A stretch of DNA of 64,000 nt from NCBI GenBank assembly GCA_910589415.1, contig OU342638.1, forward strand, positions 9,092,014 through 9,156,013. The letters are read 5' to 3'. Positions 44,242 to 54,798 of this stretch are shown piece by piece (position 1 is the stretch's first letter; every line of letters begins with the position of its first letter). The stretch comes from Malachius bipustulatus. Taxonomy: Eukaryota; Arthropoda; Insecta; Coleoptera; Melyridae. The position numbers and the translations under genes are program-made. The notes below the pieces were generated by a model. That model saw nothing but the letters and a program-made list of their open reading frames with translations, made no database searches and was not told where the DNA came from.

Positions 44242-45453
44242 TTATTTATTGGAAAAAGTACAGTTATTAAATACACAATTGGAGTAAATGATTTTATTTT
44301 CTTCGCTGCTGCTTTCACAGACACTCATTGTAGTATTTTCACTTCTTGTTATTGACGAAGAAGAAGATTTTTTTCTTAAAGCTGCTACTACCTTTGCATG
44401 GTGTTCGTTGTCTAGTTGAAGATAGGGTGCAATGGATTTTGAATTAGAATGTCCTGTGATTTTAATTAATGTTTGGTCGTTGATTCCTCCTTTACTTAGA
44501 GTACTAACTGCGGCGGCTCTATTTGAGTGGTTTGTAATCTTAGCTCTTTTAATATCCAAACCAATTTTAGCGGCCGATAGTTTTGTCCATTTAGATATTT
44601 CGTTTACTCCAATAGGAGAGTCCTTGAACCAACCCTTCGAATTGAGCTTTTTCCAAAAGCGATTTGGAGTCAGAAATAGTCTGCTGGATTTTATGTTACT
44701 TTGAGTACGTTTTTCAAAGAGCAGTCTATATAATCTTACAGAACAAATATCGGGATCAGAATTAGGTATTAAATATTTTAAATATTTGTTATCACATAAT
44801 TTTTTTGACCCACCTTGTGTTGTTTTAGAAAAAATTGGGTTATATATAATCCTTCCAGTATTTTCGCCATTATTTTGCTTTTCTTCTTTAAAATACCCTA
44901 TCAAGCAATTGGCGGCTTCACCGCCACGCCAGGCTAACTCAAAAGCTACAATATGGTAGAATTTTCTTTGTAATCCTTCCGGTTCATCCTCGCTCCACAA
45001 TTTAGCCATTGAATGCACTTCCATTTTGGTCAAAGCGGTAGAAGAAGTCTTTCTTTTTTGCGGTTGTGCTTGCAATATTCGTCGTTTGGTGTCCCGTGCG
45101 TCCCTGGCTTTTTTAAAACAAATGTCCGCGAATGGATCAAAATTTATCCCAAATTCTTCAAAGTATTTTGCTTGTAGCATTTTTGCTGTACTATTCCACA
45201 TAGTTTTTATAACGTACTCTTTATAATCTTCACCAGTTCTCTTTTTCATATTGAATGCCCAGTCCGCTAAAATGTCAGCCAGTTGTTCTACAGTCGTAGT
45301 TGATTCCAGGGAAAAGTTTCTTTCATTACAAAATGTCATAAATTGTCTCCATATTGAAGATTTCGTATTTACTGTGTTCTTCGGAATTCTGTTTTCAACT
45401 TCCACCAATAATTGCTCATGCGAACAAGTCCCAAAACGCTTTGAATCACTCAT
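44242..45453 (-). CDS. Crypton-type tyrosine recombinase (intact)
   Basis: 403-residue single-exon protein with ATG at 45453. Cryptons move by a tyrosine recombinase instead of a DDE nuclease; relatives were domesticated as KIAA1958/ZMYM-like (DUF3504) proteins. N-terminal SAM-like core-binding part (residues about 25-120: SSIWRQFMTFCNER, EQLADILADWAFNMKKR), catalytic part about 150-365. Catalytic residues are all visible: Arg in FELAWRGGEAAN, His-x-x-Arg in ITNHSNRAA, His in ITGHSNSKS, and the Tyr nucleophile in IAPYLQ, with Lys-rich beta hairpin KTTQGGSKK between. A Ser/Asn-rich tail ends in CVFNNCTFSNK. No stop, no frameshift, so possibly active or domesticated. Terminal sequences of Cryptons are short and were not identified. 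Confidence 0.88.
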   Translation of the reverse strand: MSDSKRFGTCSHEQLLVEVENRIPKNTVNTKSSIWRQFMTFCNERNFSLESTTTVEQLADILADWAFNMKKRTGEDYKEYVIKTMWNSTAKMLQAKYFEEFGINFDPFADICFKKARDARDTKRRILQAQPQKRKTSSTALTKMEVHSMAKLWSEDEPEGLQRKFYHIVAFELAWRGGEAANCLIGYFKEEKQNNGENTGRIIYNPIFSKTTQGGSKKLCDNKYLKYLIPNSDPDICSVRLYRLLFEKRTQSNIKSSRLFLTPNRFWKKLNSKGWFKDSPIGVNEISKWTKLSAAKIGLDIKRAKITNHSNRAAAVSTLSKGGINDQTLIKITGHSNSKSIAPYLQLDNEHHAKVVAALRKKSSSSSITRSENTTMSVCESSSEENKIIYSNCVFNNCTFSNK

Positions 45454-45780
45454 TTCTTTGTTTGCAAGAAATCCTTCATATGATAATAATTATTAATAAA
45501 TGACGTTTATTAATTTGTCAATTAATATCACCTTGGTAACTACTTACTTGATTTTGCGTCTAAAAAGCTAGCTTACATTTTATCCAGATGCAAAGTTAGG
45601 GCTAACTTTATCCGATGTCAAAGTGACAAAAACACTATTCCTTATGTCATTTTTAATACATGAGTTAAATTATCAATAATAATTCATTATAAATAACTTT
45701 CCTGTCATTTTTGGAAATGGTATTTTGTGACATTTTTCTGAAACTTCAAAAAAAAAGTGATCCAAATTATTAGAAAATTC
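45454..45780. other. Upstream of Crypton gene, promoter-like
   Basis: AT-rich; a phrase like the foldback arm (tttatccagatgcaaagttagg..aactttatccgatg) occurs at 45578-45615. No coding content except the hAT fragment just beyond. Confidence 0.35.
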
Positions 45781-45782
45781 GC

Positions 45783-45880
45783 ATCAAAAGAGCAGTCGAT
45801 TTCTTTTTTGTGTTATGGTGGCTCCAGCTTTAGAAAAAAGCACTTCTGGCGGTACTGATGTCGCCACAATCGTGAGATAA
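45783..45880 (-). pseudogene. hAT transposase C-terminal dimerisation fragment
   Basis: Minus-strand frame: IVATSVPPEVLFSKAG, then TITQKRNRLLF and a stop. This is the core of the hATC domain (..P.SS..ER.FS.AG.....RN.L..), through which hAT transposases dimerise. Only about 30 codons remain; the preceding catalytic parts are not seen. Confidence 0.65.
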
Positions 45881-46730
45881 ACTTAGGCTTGTTTGTACAA
45901 TTCAATGAAAACCTTTTTTTTTCCCAGGGAAAAGGGGCGCGAAATTAGGACCCCTTTTTATATATAAAAAAATTGGGGTGCTTGTCTTTGGGGTGCCAAT
46001 TTTACACGGATGATAATTACCCGGTCTTTTTTTCATGGTGCATTTGATGGCCAAAGAAAATATTTTTCTACCGTGATCAAAATGATGGTATTCCATCAGT
46101 TTGAAATAACTCGAAATATATTATCGCATCTGTGAAAGTTTCAATAAAGTAATTCATAATTTATGCTTTCAGATGAAGATCAAAATGCCGCATCGAAATG
46201 GAGCTTTTTCGAGCACCGGAAAGGGAAACTAGGTTATGGAAGATGACAGCATTGATCCGGCGAAAGTCTCCGAATCCGAAAGTGAATTAGAAAGAAACTG
46301 CTGTTAGCAAACTAGTGTTCGTTGATTGGCCAGAAGTCTGCGATGAACAGAAAATGAAGCGAAAAGATCAAAATTGGAGAGGAGTCAGGTGAAGTCACTC
46401 GACCGGCAAAAGGTGAGCGATTATTCGTTAATGTAGAAGCTTAAATCAAATTGGTGGAAATTTCAGAATAATAATAATAAAAATAATTCTGTCCTGCTAA
46501 GCTGAAATGTCCTATCTGAATTAATGCAAGTTTATTTATATAAGCTAATTTGCATTCACTTTTAAGTTCGAACAGTTAAAATTTTTAGAAATTGATGAAA
46601 TTTCACTTAAGTATAGACTATTAATAAGAAGTAGATTTAGGTGGATATCTTTTTAAGTTTGATTTTTGTAACATTTTACGTTTACTCTTAAAATGAGATA
46701 GGACTTATACTGTTAAAATCACTTTATTGT
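45881..46730. other. Unassigned
   Basis: No assignable gene. A plus-strand stretch at 46190-46240 reads AASKWSFFEHRKGK in one frame, which may be a remnant of a BED-type finger, but stops surround it. Confidence 0.35.
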
Positions 46731-48870
46731 TTAAATAGTAACTTTCTCCAGATCTTTATGCAGACCTTCCTTGTCAATTATATTACCCAAATATTTTATT
46801 CTTGATTGGAAGAATCTACATTTATTCAAATTTAACCGAAATCCAGCCTTATTTAAGCGTTCAAAAACATCCGTCAAATTTTTTAAATGCTCCTCCCAAT
46901 TTTTCCCTGTTACTACAATATCATTGAGAAAATATATCGTACCTGCTACCCCTTGTAACACTTTTTCAACTACCTTTTGAAATATCGAACAGGCTGGTTT
47001 GGTTCCATATGGCAACCTATGGACCAAATAAATACCTCGGTGCGTGCTCCAGGCTAGTAATTTCTTAGTATCATCCGCCAGCCTCAATTGATTGTAAGCT
47101 ACTGAAAAATCCAGCTTCATATAATGTTCTCCACCTTGGAGAGCTACAAACAACTCCTCTATCTTAGGAAGGGGATGTTTATTATCTTCTAAGAATTTAT
47201 TCACTGTTGTTTTATAATCAGCACACAGTCGAATCTTACCATTATCTTTAACCACCGGTTCCAAAGGAGTACCCCAGTCCGAATTTTCCACTAAAGAAAT
47301 GACACCTTGTCTTTCCAGCTCGGCATTTATTAACTTTTTAAAAGCAAATGGAATCGGGCGAGGTTTACAAAATACAGGTTTTGCCCCCGGAACTACTTTG
47401 AGTTCAATCTTTTCATATTTGTAACAACCTAATTCATCTTTAAATAAATCAGTGTATCTACCTAATAGCATGCGTAAGCCTTCATCAACTCTAACCTCCC
47501 CTTTAACCATGTTGAGCTGAATGTCCTTGGCTGAAAATTTATTTCGAGACCAAAAACTTTGAATAAATCTCGACCAAACAGAGGTGTTGAGCCCTTTTTT
47601 ACAATTATTAATCTACAGTTTTCTTTGATCTGATTATTATATAAAATTCTAACAAAAATTTCACCCTCAGGAATAATAATACTGCCATCATAGCATTTAA
47701 ATCTAACAGAGGTAGGGTGTAAAACACAATCATAGAATGCCCTTTTATACAGTTCCTCAGGCAACACAGTTAAAGCATCACCTGAATCCCACTCCATGGA
47801 GATTTCCTTACTATTGATGTGGACATCCAATTTGACCGGGTTTACATAATCTCCATTATTCACATAAAACATGTCAATAATATTTAGATTCTTACTCTCT
47901 GTGTTGCCCTCAGAATCCTTAGTCTCGACCTCCACAAAATTTGTTTTCACCTTACATACCCTGGCTAAATGTCCAATTTCCTTGCAGATTTTACAAGAAT
48001 ACTGTTTGTACTGACATCGTACAAAATTATGGGAACCTCTTCCACAACTCCTACACAGCTTCGGAGTCGCACCTTCTTTAGGTGCTTGCCTATCCTTCTT
48101 CATATTATCTCTCCAACTGCGATCATTTTCCCACGTCCTATTTGGATTCTGACCAAGTTGTAGTTTAGTCACTTGAATTTCGCCCATTGCCGGAACTAGT
48201 GCCGCTTCTTTCTTCAATGCCACTTCTAAGATTTCTTCAAAAGTTCGGGTATGTTCTTCTTCGCATACGCGATTTAACACCGGACCTTTACATAACCCCG
48301 AAACAAATCTGTCCTTCAGAAATTCATTTAGCAAGTGACCAAACTTACAGTCACTGGCTTTATTTTTTACATGTACATACCACTGACGTACTGTCTCCTG
48401 TTCACCATGTGCTAGGCCATAAAATTCAATTCTTTCTTTAAAAACTGATACTCATTTTACTCGATGTAAAACTGACTTCTCAGAATATCACAAAGTACTT
48501 GAAATTCTTTATTATTTGGTAAAATAGGATCGCATACATCCCTTAATACTTTATATGCCTGTTCCCCAATCAGAGTTAGCAGTACCGGTACCTTGTTCAC
48601 GTCTTCCACATAATTTGCAGAAAAATACTGGTCCAACCTTTCTTCCCAAGTGTTCCAATCCTCGCCAATTCTATATTCTGCAATGGATCCGATAGTAGCT
48701 CTGAAAACGGTTTGCGTTACTACTCCTGGAGCAGCATGCTGCTGTGCATTTGGTTCATTTGGCATTTTCCACCTTGGAATTATGTGCTCATTATACCACA
48801 AAACTTCTGTTCCACCTTGGAAACAGAATTTTACCTCGTCGCCATTATAATGTATTGGGATACCGGCCAT
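46731..48870 (-). pseudogene. Ty3/Gypsy element 1: gag, protease, reverse transcriptase (partial)
   Basis: Minus strand. Gag from ATG 48870 (MAGIPIHYNGDEVKF) to a stop at 48457, continuing in another frame with two CCHC-type knuckles (CRSCGRGSH..C, CKICKEIGHLARVC). Protease near 47800: WDSGDALTVLPEEL, in place of the usual D-(T/S)-G-A, then GRDLFKVFGLEIN. Reverse transcriptase 47510-46731: SDWGTPLEPVVK, LDFSVAYNQL, and the catalytic box reading YFLNDIVVTGK, with Asn for the first Asp. RNase H and integrase are missing beyond 46731. Frameshifts at about 48450 and 47500. Dead element; no LTRs recognised (a foldback sits at 48902). Confidence 0.88.
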
Positions 48871-48901
48871 GAAATTACTCTCTGTTTACTAATTTACTAT
48901 A

Positions 48902-49423
48902 CAGGGTGTTAAGAAAATGACGGATAAACTCTTCAGTACATTGTAGGGGACACTCAGTAGAGTACGGGAAAAATAATTTTAAAAATTCTGGTCTTCAATT
49001 TGGTGAGATAAAAAATGCCAAAGTTAACATTTTACTATCTTTGTTTTTCAGTATTTGCAAAAAATAAATGATTTTACAGATATAAAAAGGGTACTTAATT
49101 CGTTATCAATTAAATAAATTGCTTAAGATGTATTACTGGCTTGGAAAATTTAATAAGAATTTTTTTCTTTTCTAAGATGCTGAAAAAAAAGGCATTTGGC
49201 AACAACGGTTTTGATACCTTGACTACCTACATTGTTAGATATTAGACGAAATTACCAACTACCAATTGTTATCGTGTTAAACGTTGTCAAATTTATTGTT
49301 CAATATTTTGCTTATATCTTTTAAAAAGTAGCTCTGAATTTTTTAAAATTATTTTTCCGGTACTTTACTGAGTGTCCCCTACAATGTACTGAAGAGTTTA
49401 TCCGTCATTTTCTTAACACCCTG
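48902..49423. mobile_element. Foldback element, CAGGGTGTTAAG ends, TA-flanked
   Basis: Arms of about 75 bp (CAGGGTGTTAAGAAAATGAC and reverse complement, including cagtacattgtaggggacactcag) around 370 bp of AT-rich DNA; TA at 48900-48901 and 49424-49425. 522 bp, no ORF. Confidence 0.88.
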
Positions 49424-49425
49424 TA

Positions 49426-50214
49426 TTTATTAATAATCTTACATATTATAATAATTCTACATGACGTATCGCCATAACAACATAATAATAATAATAAATT
49501 CAACTCATCTGTTAATCTTCTTCTTCTTAATGACTTGATCATATTCTATTATTACACTTAGTCTCTTGTGCGGTGAGCAGCAGACATCACAGTAGGTAAA
49601 CAGAAAAGGCAGGTATACATTATCAACTTAGAAGCTACTGAACAAAAACTTTATTTTACAGTATCACAGCAAAACAGCACAGGCACTTTTTTAGATTATG
49701 TCTTCTTTGCCCAATTACTAAGCTCAAATGTCCAATATACTACATAGGACAAACTATTTAGTAATATTACAAATTAATGTGCACAATTGCAGTAGTAAAT
49801 GTCCAATTTTTACAGTTAGGACTCTTTATGCGTTAGATTGGTACCTTGCAGCATAAATAGGACCTTTTTGGCTAGAAAAATAGGTAGATTAACATGTTGT
49901 GACCTAGAAAATGTGTTTATCGGAAAATACAAAATTTTGTCAAATTTTGTTCAGCTTGGCAGGGCAGAGTTATTATTATTATTATTAAAATAATAACAAC
50001 AGTCTTTTTCCACTGTAGGGAGTAGAAATCAGTTTCTATGACATCAAAATTAAAACAGAAGTAGTTGATTATTCCCAAGGGAGTTAACATTATTTTGCAT
50101 TGTTTGTTTATTTCGTAGTTATGACAATAACTCAATACAATAATTCTGGTGCTACTTACTTCATAATGACAAAATATGTGTTTTTAAGTTAATGAGACCG
50201 TGGAAAAAATAGTA
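49426..50214. other. Unassigned AT-rich DNA
   Basis: No recognisable coding or bordered element on either strand. Confidence 0.45.
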
Positions 50215-50216
50215 TA

Positions 50217-50867
50217 CAGGGTGTATTGTAACGTGCGCATAATATTAGCACCACGTGATTCTACATCAAAAACAGAACATAAAGTTTTAATACCATTTAG
50301 CTCTTAGACCTCAAATAACGAAGTTACAAGTTATCGACCATTGTAGTTTAAATTTTAAGTTTTTTAATACTCAAAAATATTGCTTAATATTATTAAAAAA
50401 TTCTTAAGTAATAAGTAAAATAGCCAAATTATCCAAAATTTTAGATGTTTTTTTGGTAAAAATGGTTTTAATTAACATTTCAAAACTAGGAATTATTTGA
50501 TTTCCTGAGTTCCAATACTTCCAATCAATATTGCAACTGCGCGTTTTAATTGTTGAATAAAAAATTGAAAAAATTAAAAAATCTTTAAAAAAATTGCAAC
50601 ATTGACACGTCGCAGCATGACATTTGTCTTGTTGCACCTTTTTTCGATTACATAGCAACGGCACACTATACCAGTGAGGTGACTTCACGTCTAATAAGTT
50701 ATCTTAATTTTTATACCAGCGCCAGTGTTGCAAAATTTAAGAAAGTTAAATTGTCCATATCTTAAAATCTGTGTACATCAAGAAAAAACTGTTGAGGACT
50801 TTTTTGTTCTGTTTTTGATGTAGAATCGCGTGGTGCTAATATTATGCGGACGTTACAATACACCCTG
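50217..50867. mobile_element. Foldback element, CAGGGTGTATTG ends, TA-flanked
   Basis: Arms of about 62 bp (CAGGGTGTATTGTAACGT.. with ataatattagcaccacg) mirrored at the right; flanked by TATA/TA. 651 bp, no ORF. Its arms are unrelated to those of 48902-49423 except for the outermost CAGGGTGT. Confidence 0.88.
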
Positions 50868-51129
50868 TATACCATTTGGGAGAGATGCTATTTTGTCCTC
50901 GTGCATTGTAGCCCTCGGGCTTCAAATTGCACCTCTGCCAAAATAACGCATTTCTCTCCCTTATTATAGTATAATATACTATTATTTATCCTCATACAGA
51001 TCAATAAATAATATAATAATACTAATATAATAGTTTATGTAGGTAAATTTTGTTTGAATAACGACTCAATTGCGTTTCTCTGTAAATTAAAGTTTTTATT
51101 AATATTTTGCGTTGTAAATAATATAAAGT

Positions 51130-51405
51130 TGTTACAATGTTACCTGTAAATTAAAGAAACAACATTTAAAGCCTTTATTTAATAAATTTTCTTCCCAATC
51201 TAATAGTTACTTCTAATAATAATTACTTCACAATTTAACAATAAAAAAAAACTAACAAAAATTAACAATAAATTTCTCGACTTGTCCATCTGAACGTCTA
51301 CCTATATCTGCCTGCCATCGCATCGAACCGGTCGTCGTGCGCGGAATATTTCAATATTATTAATTTTACCAAAATTACGATAACGCGGGACCCGTGTTAT
51401 TTACA
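51130..51405 (-). mobile_element. 3' LTR of Ty3/Gypsy element 2
   Basis: On the minus strand it starts TGTAAATAACACGGG right after an 18-G polypurine tract (51409-51426 as C on the plus strand) and ends ..GTAACA at about 51130, so TG..CA bounded, about 276 bp, with AATAAAGG as polyadenylation signal (near 51175). The polypurine tract primes plus-strand DNA synthesis in LTR elements, so its position supports the LTR border. Confidence 0.65.
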
Positions 51406-51408
51406 TAT

Positions 51409-52600
51409 CCCCCCCCCCCCCCCCCCTCAGAAAACGTATCTAGCGAAGGGCAAGAAGTGTGGTGGTTGGTGAATTTTTGGTTGGGGGGTGAGTTTTGTGA
51501 CGTGAAAAAGGTTTGATTCCACCTTTCCGTGTCCAGTGTCAATTTCATAAATTGAGTCCGAAATTTTCCTTTGTATTTATACGGTCCGATTCTTAGTTCG
51601 TCCAATTTTTTTCTATTTAATCGGTTTCCATTTTCCACATAAACTAGGTCCCCCACATTTAATTCATACTTCTTTCTATGTTTATCGAATTTTTCTTATT
51701 ATAATCGTGTGGTGTTGTCTCAATTCATGCGGTAGAATGTCGATATTTTCGCCCTCCAATAAATATTCAGGAGAGAACTTTGTAACTGTATGCTCTGTTT
51801 TGTTATACATCTCTGTACAGTTTTGTGCTATCGTTGTCCAAGCTGTTCGTTTCTTTTCTTCATTTATTTTGTTGACTAAAGTTCGATAGTCTTTCGTTGA
51901 GGCCGTTTGAAAAAGGCGAGTCAACCGCAGCGAAGATTAATTTTATGTTCTTTTCATTTAGGAATCCTTTAAATTCTTTTGAGTTGATCCCCGGGTATTG
52001 ATCAGCTAAGACTATTCCTATGTTATTATTTTGAGCTACCATTTTTGTCAATTTTATGAAATCATCAGAGGTTTGAGTTTTTGATGTTGTAATATAAGCA
52101 TATTATCTTGTGAAGTGATCTACGAGTAGCTGTAAGTACTTTTTTGTTGAACGAGAGCCTCCGAAGCCTCCGATTGTATCTATGGATACTATTTCAAACG
52201 GGAAGATTGCTCGCTCTAAGTTTGATAATAAACCAATTTTAGATTTTTGCCTTGATTTGTTCTTTATACATATTTCGCACTGATCACAAATGGTTTTTAT
52301 GTTAGTCGTCATATTTTTTGCTGTGTAAAATGGTGTGATTTTGTTTTGCATCTGGGTTTTTCCTATGTGACAATACGTATTGTGTATAGTTCTTATCAAC
52401 CTTTTACTAAAATCTTCCGAGAGAATAATTTTTTCTCTTGTTTTGCCTTTTCTGTAATAAATATCGTTCTTCAGTTTTAATTTATCTCTTTTCTTTTGCA
52501 GTGCTGTGTTCCTGCTTCGGTCGTTTTTCTTCAGTTTTAATTTATCTCTTTTCTTTTGCAGTGCTGTGTTCCTGCTTCGGTCGTTTTTGATATCTTCCAA
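51409..52600 (-). pseudogene. Ty3/Gypsy element 2: integrase
   Basis: Minus strand, in pieces 52600-52103, 52051-51860, 51924-51682 and 51656-51409, separated by frameshifts. Zinc-binding HHCC: HNTYCHIGKTQMQ .. CDQCEIC; catalytic DDE: VSIDTIGGFGGS, LADQYPGINSKEF, and SNGLNERL for the Glu; C-terminal GDLVYVENGNRLN .. IGPYKYKGKF. Inserts cDNA into the genome in the active element. A 60-bp direct duplication (52471-52530 / 52531-52590) doubles a Lys/Arg-rich segment (RSRNTALQKKRDKLKL) in frame. Confidence 0.87.
52471..52590. repeat. 60-bp perfect tandem duplication in the integrase
   Basis: Two adjacent identical 60-bp copies starting cttcagttttaatttatctc and ending ggtcgttttt. The length keeps the reading frame. 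Confidence 0.9.
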
Positions 52601-52848
52601 ACTTATTAACCCTTAGTTGGTAACATCCGACTCTGAGGCGGACGCCAAGTTTTGATGCTGCGCTGAATCCAAACGAATGAATGTACAAAAATTTTGTATT
52701 AGGTATGTTCTAGTTGGTTGTCAGAAAGTCCGTAGCCGCCTTCGTGAAAATACGTCTGTGAGACGGGTGTTACTCAGAACGTTATATTTCAGTCCATCTC
52801 TCAGTCGGCTGTTGGTCGAAAGTATGGTGAATGAAAAGGTATAATATA

Positions 52849-53572
52849 CAGGGTGTTGATTTTCAAAGCGGGCCATAGGGGATTAGCATTGCGAAAGTGG
52901 TTTTTGAGGATTCCTGCTCGCCATTTAAACTGACAGAAATGGTTTTGGTATCAAAATGAAGCTAAAATTATTGCGCATAACGCTTGATATCAGAAATTAA
53001 TTTAATTTCACGTTGTTTTCTGAAATTCTTCAATAAAAATTCAAGTAATTGTCAATGTTTAATCACAAAATAGCATGCCTTGCCTAAACAATAATGACGT
53101 TTCTACGTTTTGACAATGCAATAATAAAACATTGGTCTATTAAAAAAATTCACGGCAAATAAATCGCGAACCCTCCTGTAACTGGCTACACTCTATAAAT
53201 AGTAGGTTTTCACCATAAAGACTCTTTCTTGGTTTGTATAACCCATTTTTAAATAGAACCAGACTTTATTATTACCTACTGACTTATAAAGTTTTATTAT
53301 TGGATTGTCAAAACGTAGAAACGTCATTATCGTTTAGGCAAGGCATGCTATTTTGTGAATAAACATTGACAATTACTTGAATTTTTATTGAAGAATTACA
53401 GAAAACAACGTGAAATTAAAATAATTTCTGATGTCAAGTGTTATGCGCAATAATTTTAGCTTCATTTTGATACCAAAACCATTTCTGTCAGTTTAAACGG
53501 CGAGCAGGAATCCTCAAAAACCACTTTCGCAATGCTAATCCCCTATGGCCCGCTTTGAAAATCAACACCCTG
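52849..53572. mobile_element. Foldback element, CAGGGTGTTGATT ends, nested
   Basis: Arms of about 290 bp (CAGGGTGTTGATTTTCAAAG.. to gtttctacgttttgacaatg) with few mismatches around a centre of about 130 bp; TA on both sides (52847-52848, 53573-53574). No ORF. Confidence 0.9.
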
Positions 53573-53686
53573 TATAAAAAAATGTATAAAAATGAAATAA
53601 GTCTTGTTTTAATAAAATATATTTGTGTTTACTAGAATACATTCGAATAAATATGTAATTATACATACAGTATTATAATACCTAAT

Positions 53687-53812
53687 CCGACTGAGCGACG
53701 GATGTTACCTATAATGCTGGAACTGTAATATGATCACCAACTGAGCGACGGATGTTACCTATAATGCTGGAACTGTAATATGATCACCGACTGAGAGACG
53801 GATGTTACTTAT
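53687..53812. repeat. 50-bp tandem repeat, about 2.5 copies
   Basis: Unit ccgactgagcgacggatgtt + acctataatgctggaactgt + aatatgatca; phrase gatgttacct at 53701 and 53751, and a changed third start at 53801. It lies next to the right end of TTAA element 3 and repeats motif gatgttac, also present near its terminus, so may be a transposase-binding array. Confidence 0.85.
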
Positions 53813-53848
53813 AAAGTGAAAAAAAGTATGTTACCAACTAAGGGTTAA

Positions 53849-54125
53849 TTTTACAATTTTCAATGTATTTTCTTTTGTATTTTCGGTTGGTTCTAGAACA
53901 GGATTCCTGCTCAGACAGTCTGCTTGATGGTTAGTTTTTCCTGGGTTGTAAATTATTTCAATATCATACTAGAATAAGTTAAATGTCAAGTCCCCCAGTT
54001 CCTCATCTGTTCTGGATTTTTTTCTTAGATTTTCCAAAGGTTTGTGATCCGTATATATTGTTACTCTTTTCCCAATAAGCCAGTGTTGCCAGAATTTTAC
54101 AGCTTCCTGGATTGCTTTTTGTTTT
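53849..54125 (-). pseudogene. Ty3/Gypsy element 2: RNase H part
   Basis: Minus-strand frame: QEAVKFWQHWLIGKRVT, IYTDHKPLENLRKKSRT (the conserved Tyr-Thr-Asp-His-Lys-Pro-Leu), EELGDLTFNLF, one TAG, then NPGKTNHQADCLSRN. It removes the RNA strand in reverse transcription. It begins abruptly at about 54125, so gag, protease and reverse transcriptase of this copy are gone. Confidence 0.82.
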
Positions 54126-54796
54126 TTTCCATATATCTATTACTCCTACATGTCCTATCCTAGCCTGTAAGCGGAAAGTGTGCCGAGAGACAGAGATGCT
54201 AGATATGAACTGCGCATGTGCGGATATTATTTACATAATGTCGACCTATGTGATAATAGTATGGCTGATGCCAGAGGTAACGAAAATTCTGAGATCTTAT
54301 GATTTTGAATTAAATTCTCGATTTTGTAGATTCAATGCAGCAAACGACAAAGTTATGCAAATAATTCACTACCTACACAAAAGTTTTATTTGCATTTTTG
54401 AAGCGTCAGACAAGTAATATTAGGTGAAATCTAAGTTTAAATTTATTTTGAATCTAGTTTGAATTATTATGTTTAAAAATAAAATTTAAGTTTGTTTTGA
54501 TATCTTTCTCAATTTTTCATGCTAGGAAAAAAAAGTCATGACACAGATTCAGGAAATGCATTAATTAGTAGCCAAGCTTACGATGCTCATTTTCTTTCCT
54601 TGTGATATAATATATTTTTGGAATTGGAAATTTTAAAAGTTTGCATCCCTGAAAAAAGGAAATGGAAAAAAGAGACTAAGTATTAGGTAATTGATTTTAT
54701 TTTTTGAAAAATATTGAACACTGTTTTTCATGATCACATTTTAATTGAAATAATATTAATAAGTAAAATGAATTCACTTTATTTAGAAATCTTTAA
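54126..54796. other. Unassigned
   Basis: A 101-codon plus-strand frame at 54112-54417 has no recognisable domain or ATG start and is probably chance. Nothing else supported. Confidence 0.4.
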
Positions 54797-54798
54797 TA

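Larger units (their letters stand above)
52610..53844. mobile_element. piggyBac-like TTAA element 3, interrupting Gypsy element 2
   Basis: Ends CCCTTAGTTGGTAACATCCG and (inward) CCCTTAGTTGGTAACATAC; TTAA at 52606-52609 and 53845-53848. It separates the RNase H and integrase parts of Gypsy element 2. It contains a 50-bp tandem repeat (53687-53812) and a nested foldback (52849-53572). No transposase. Confidence 0.9.

Noticed and set aside
46731..54125. A single rearranged Gypsy element
   Set aside because: Both parts are on the minus strand but in the wrong order (integrase upstream of gag), and the RNase H part does not continue the reverse transcriptase, so two elements are more likely.
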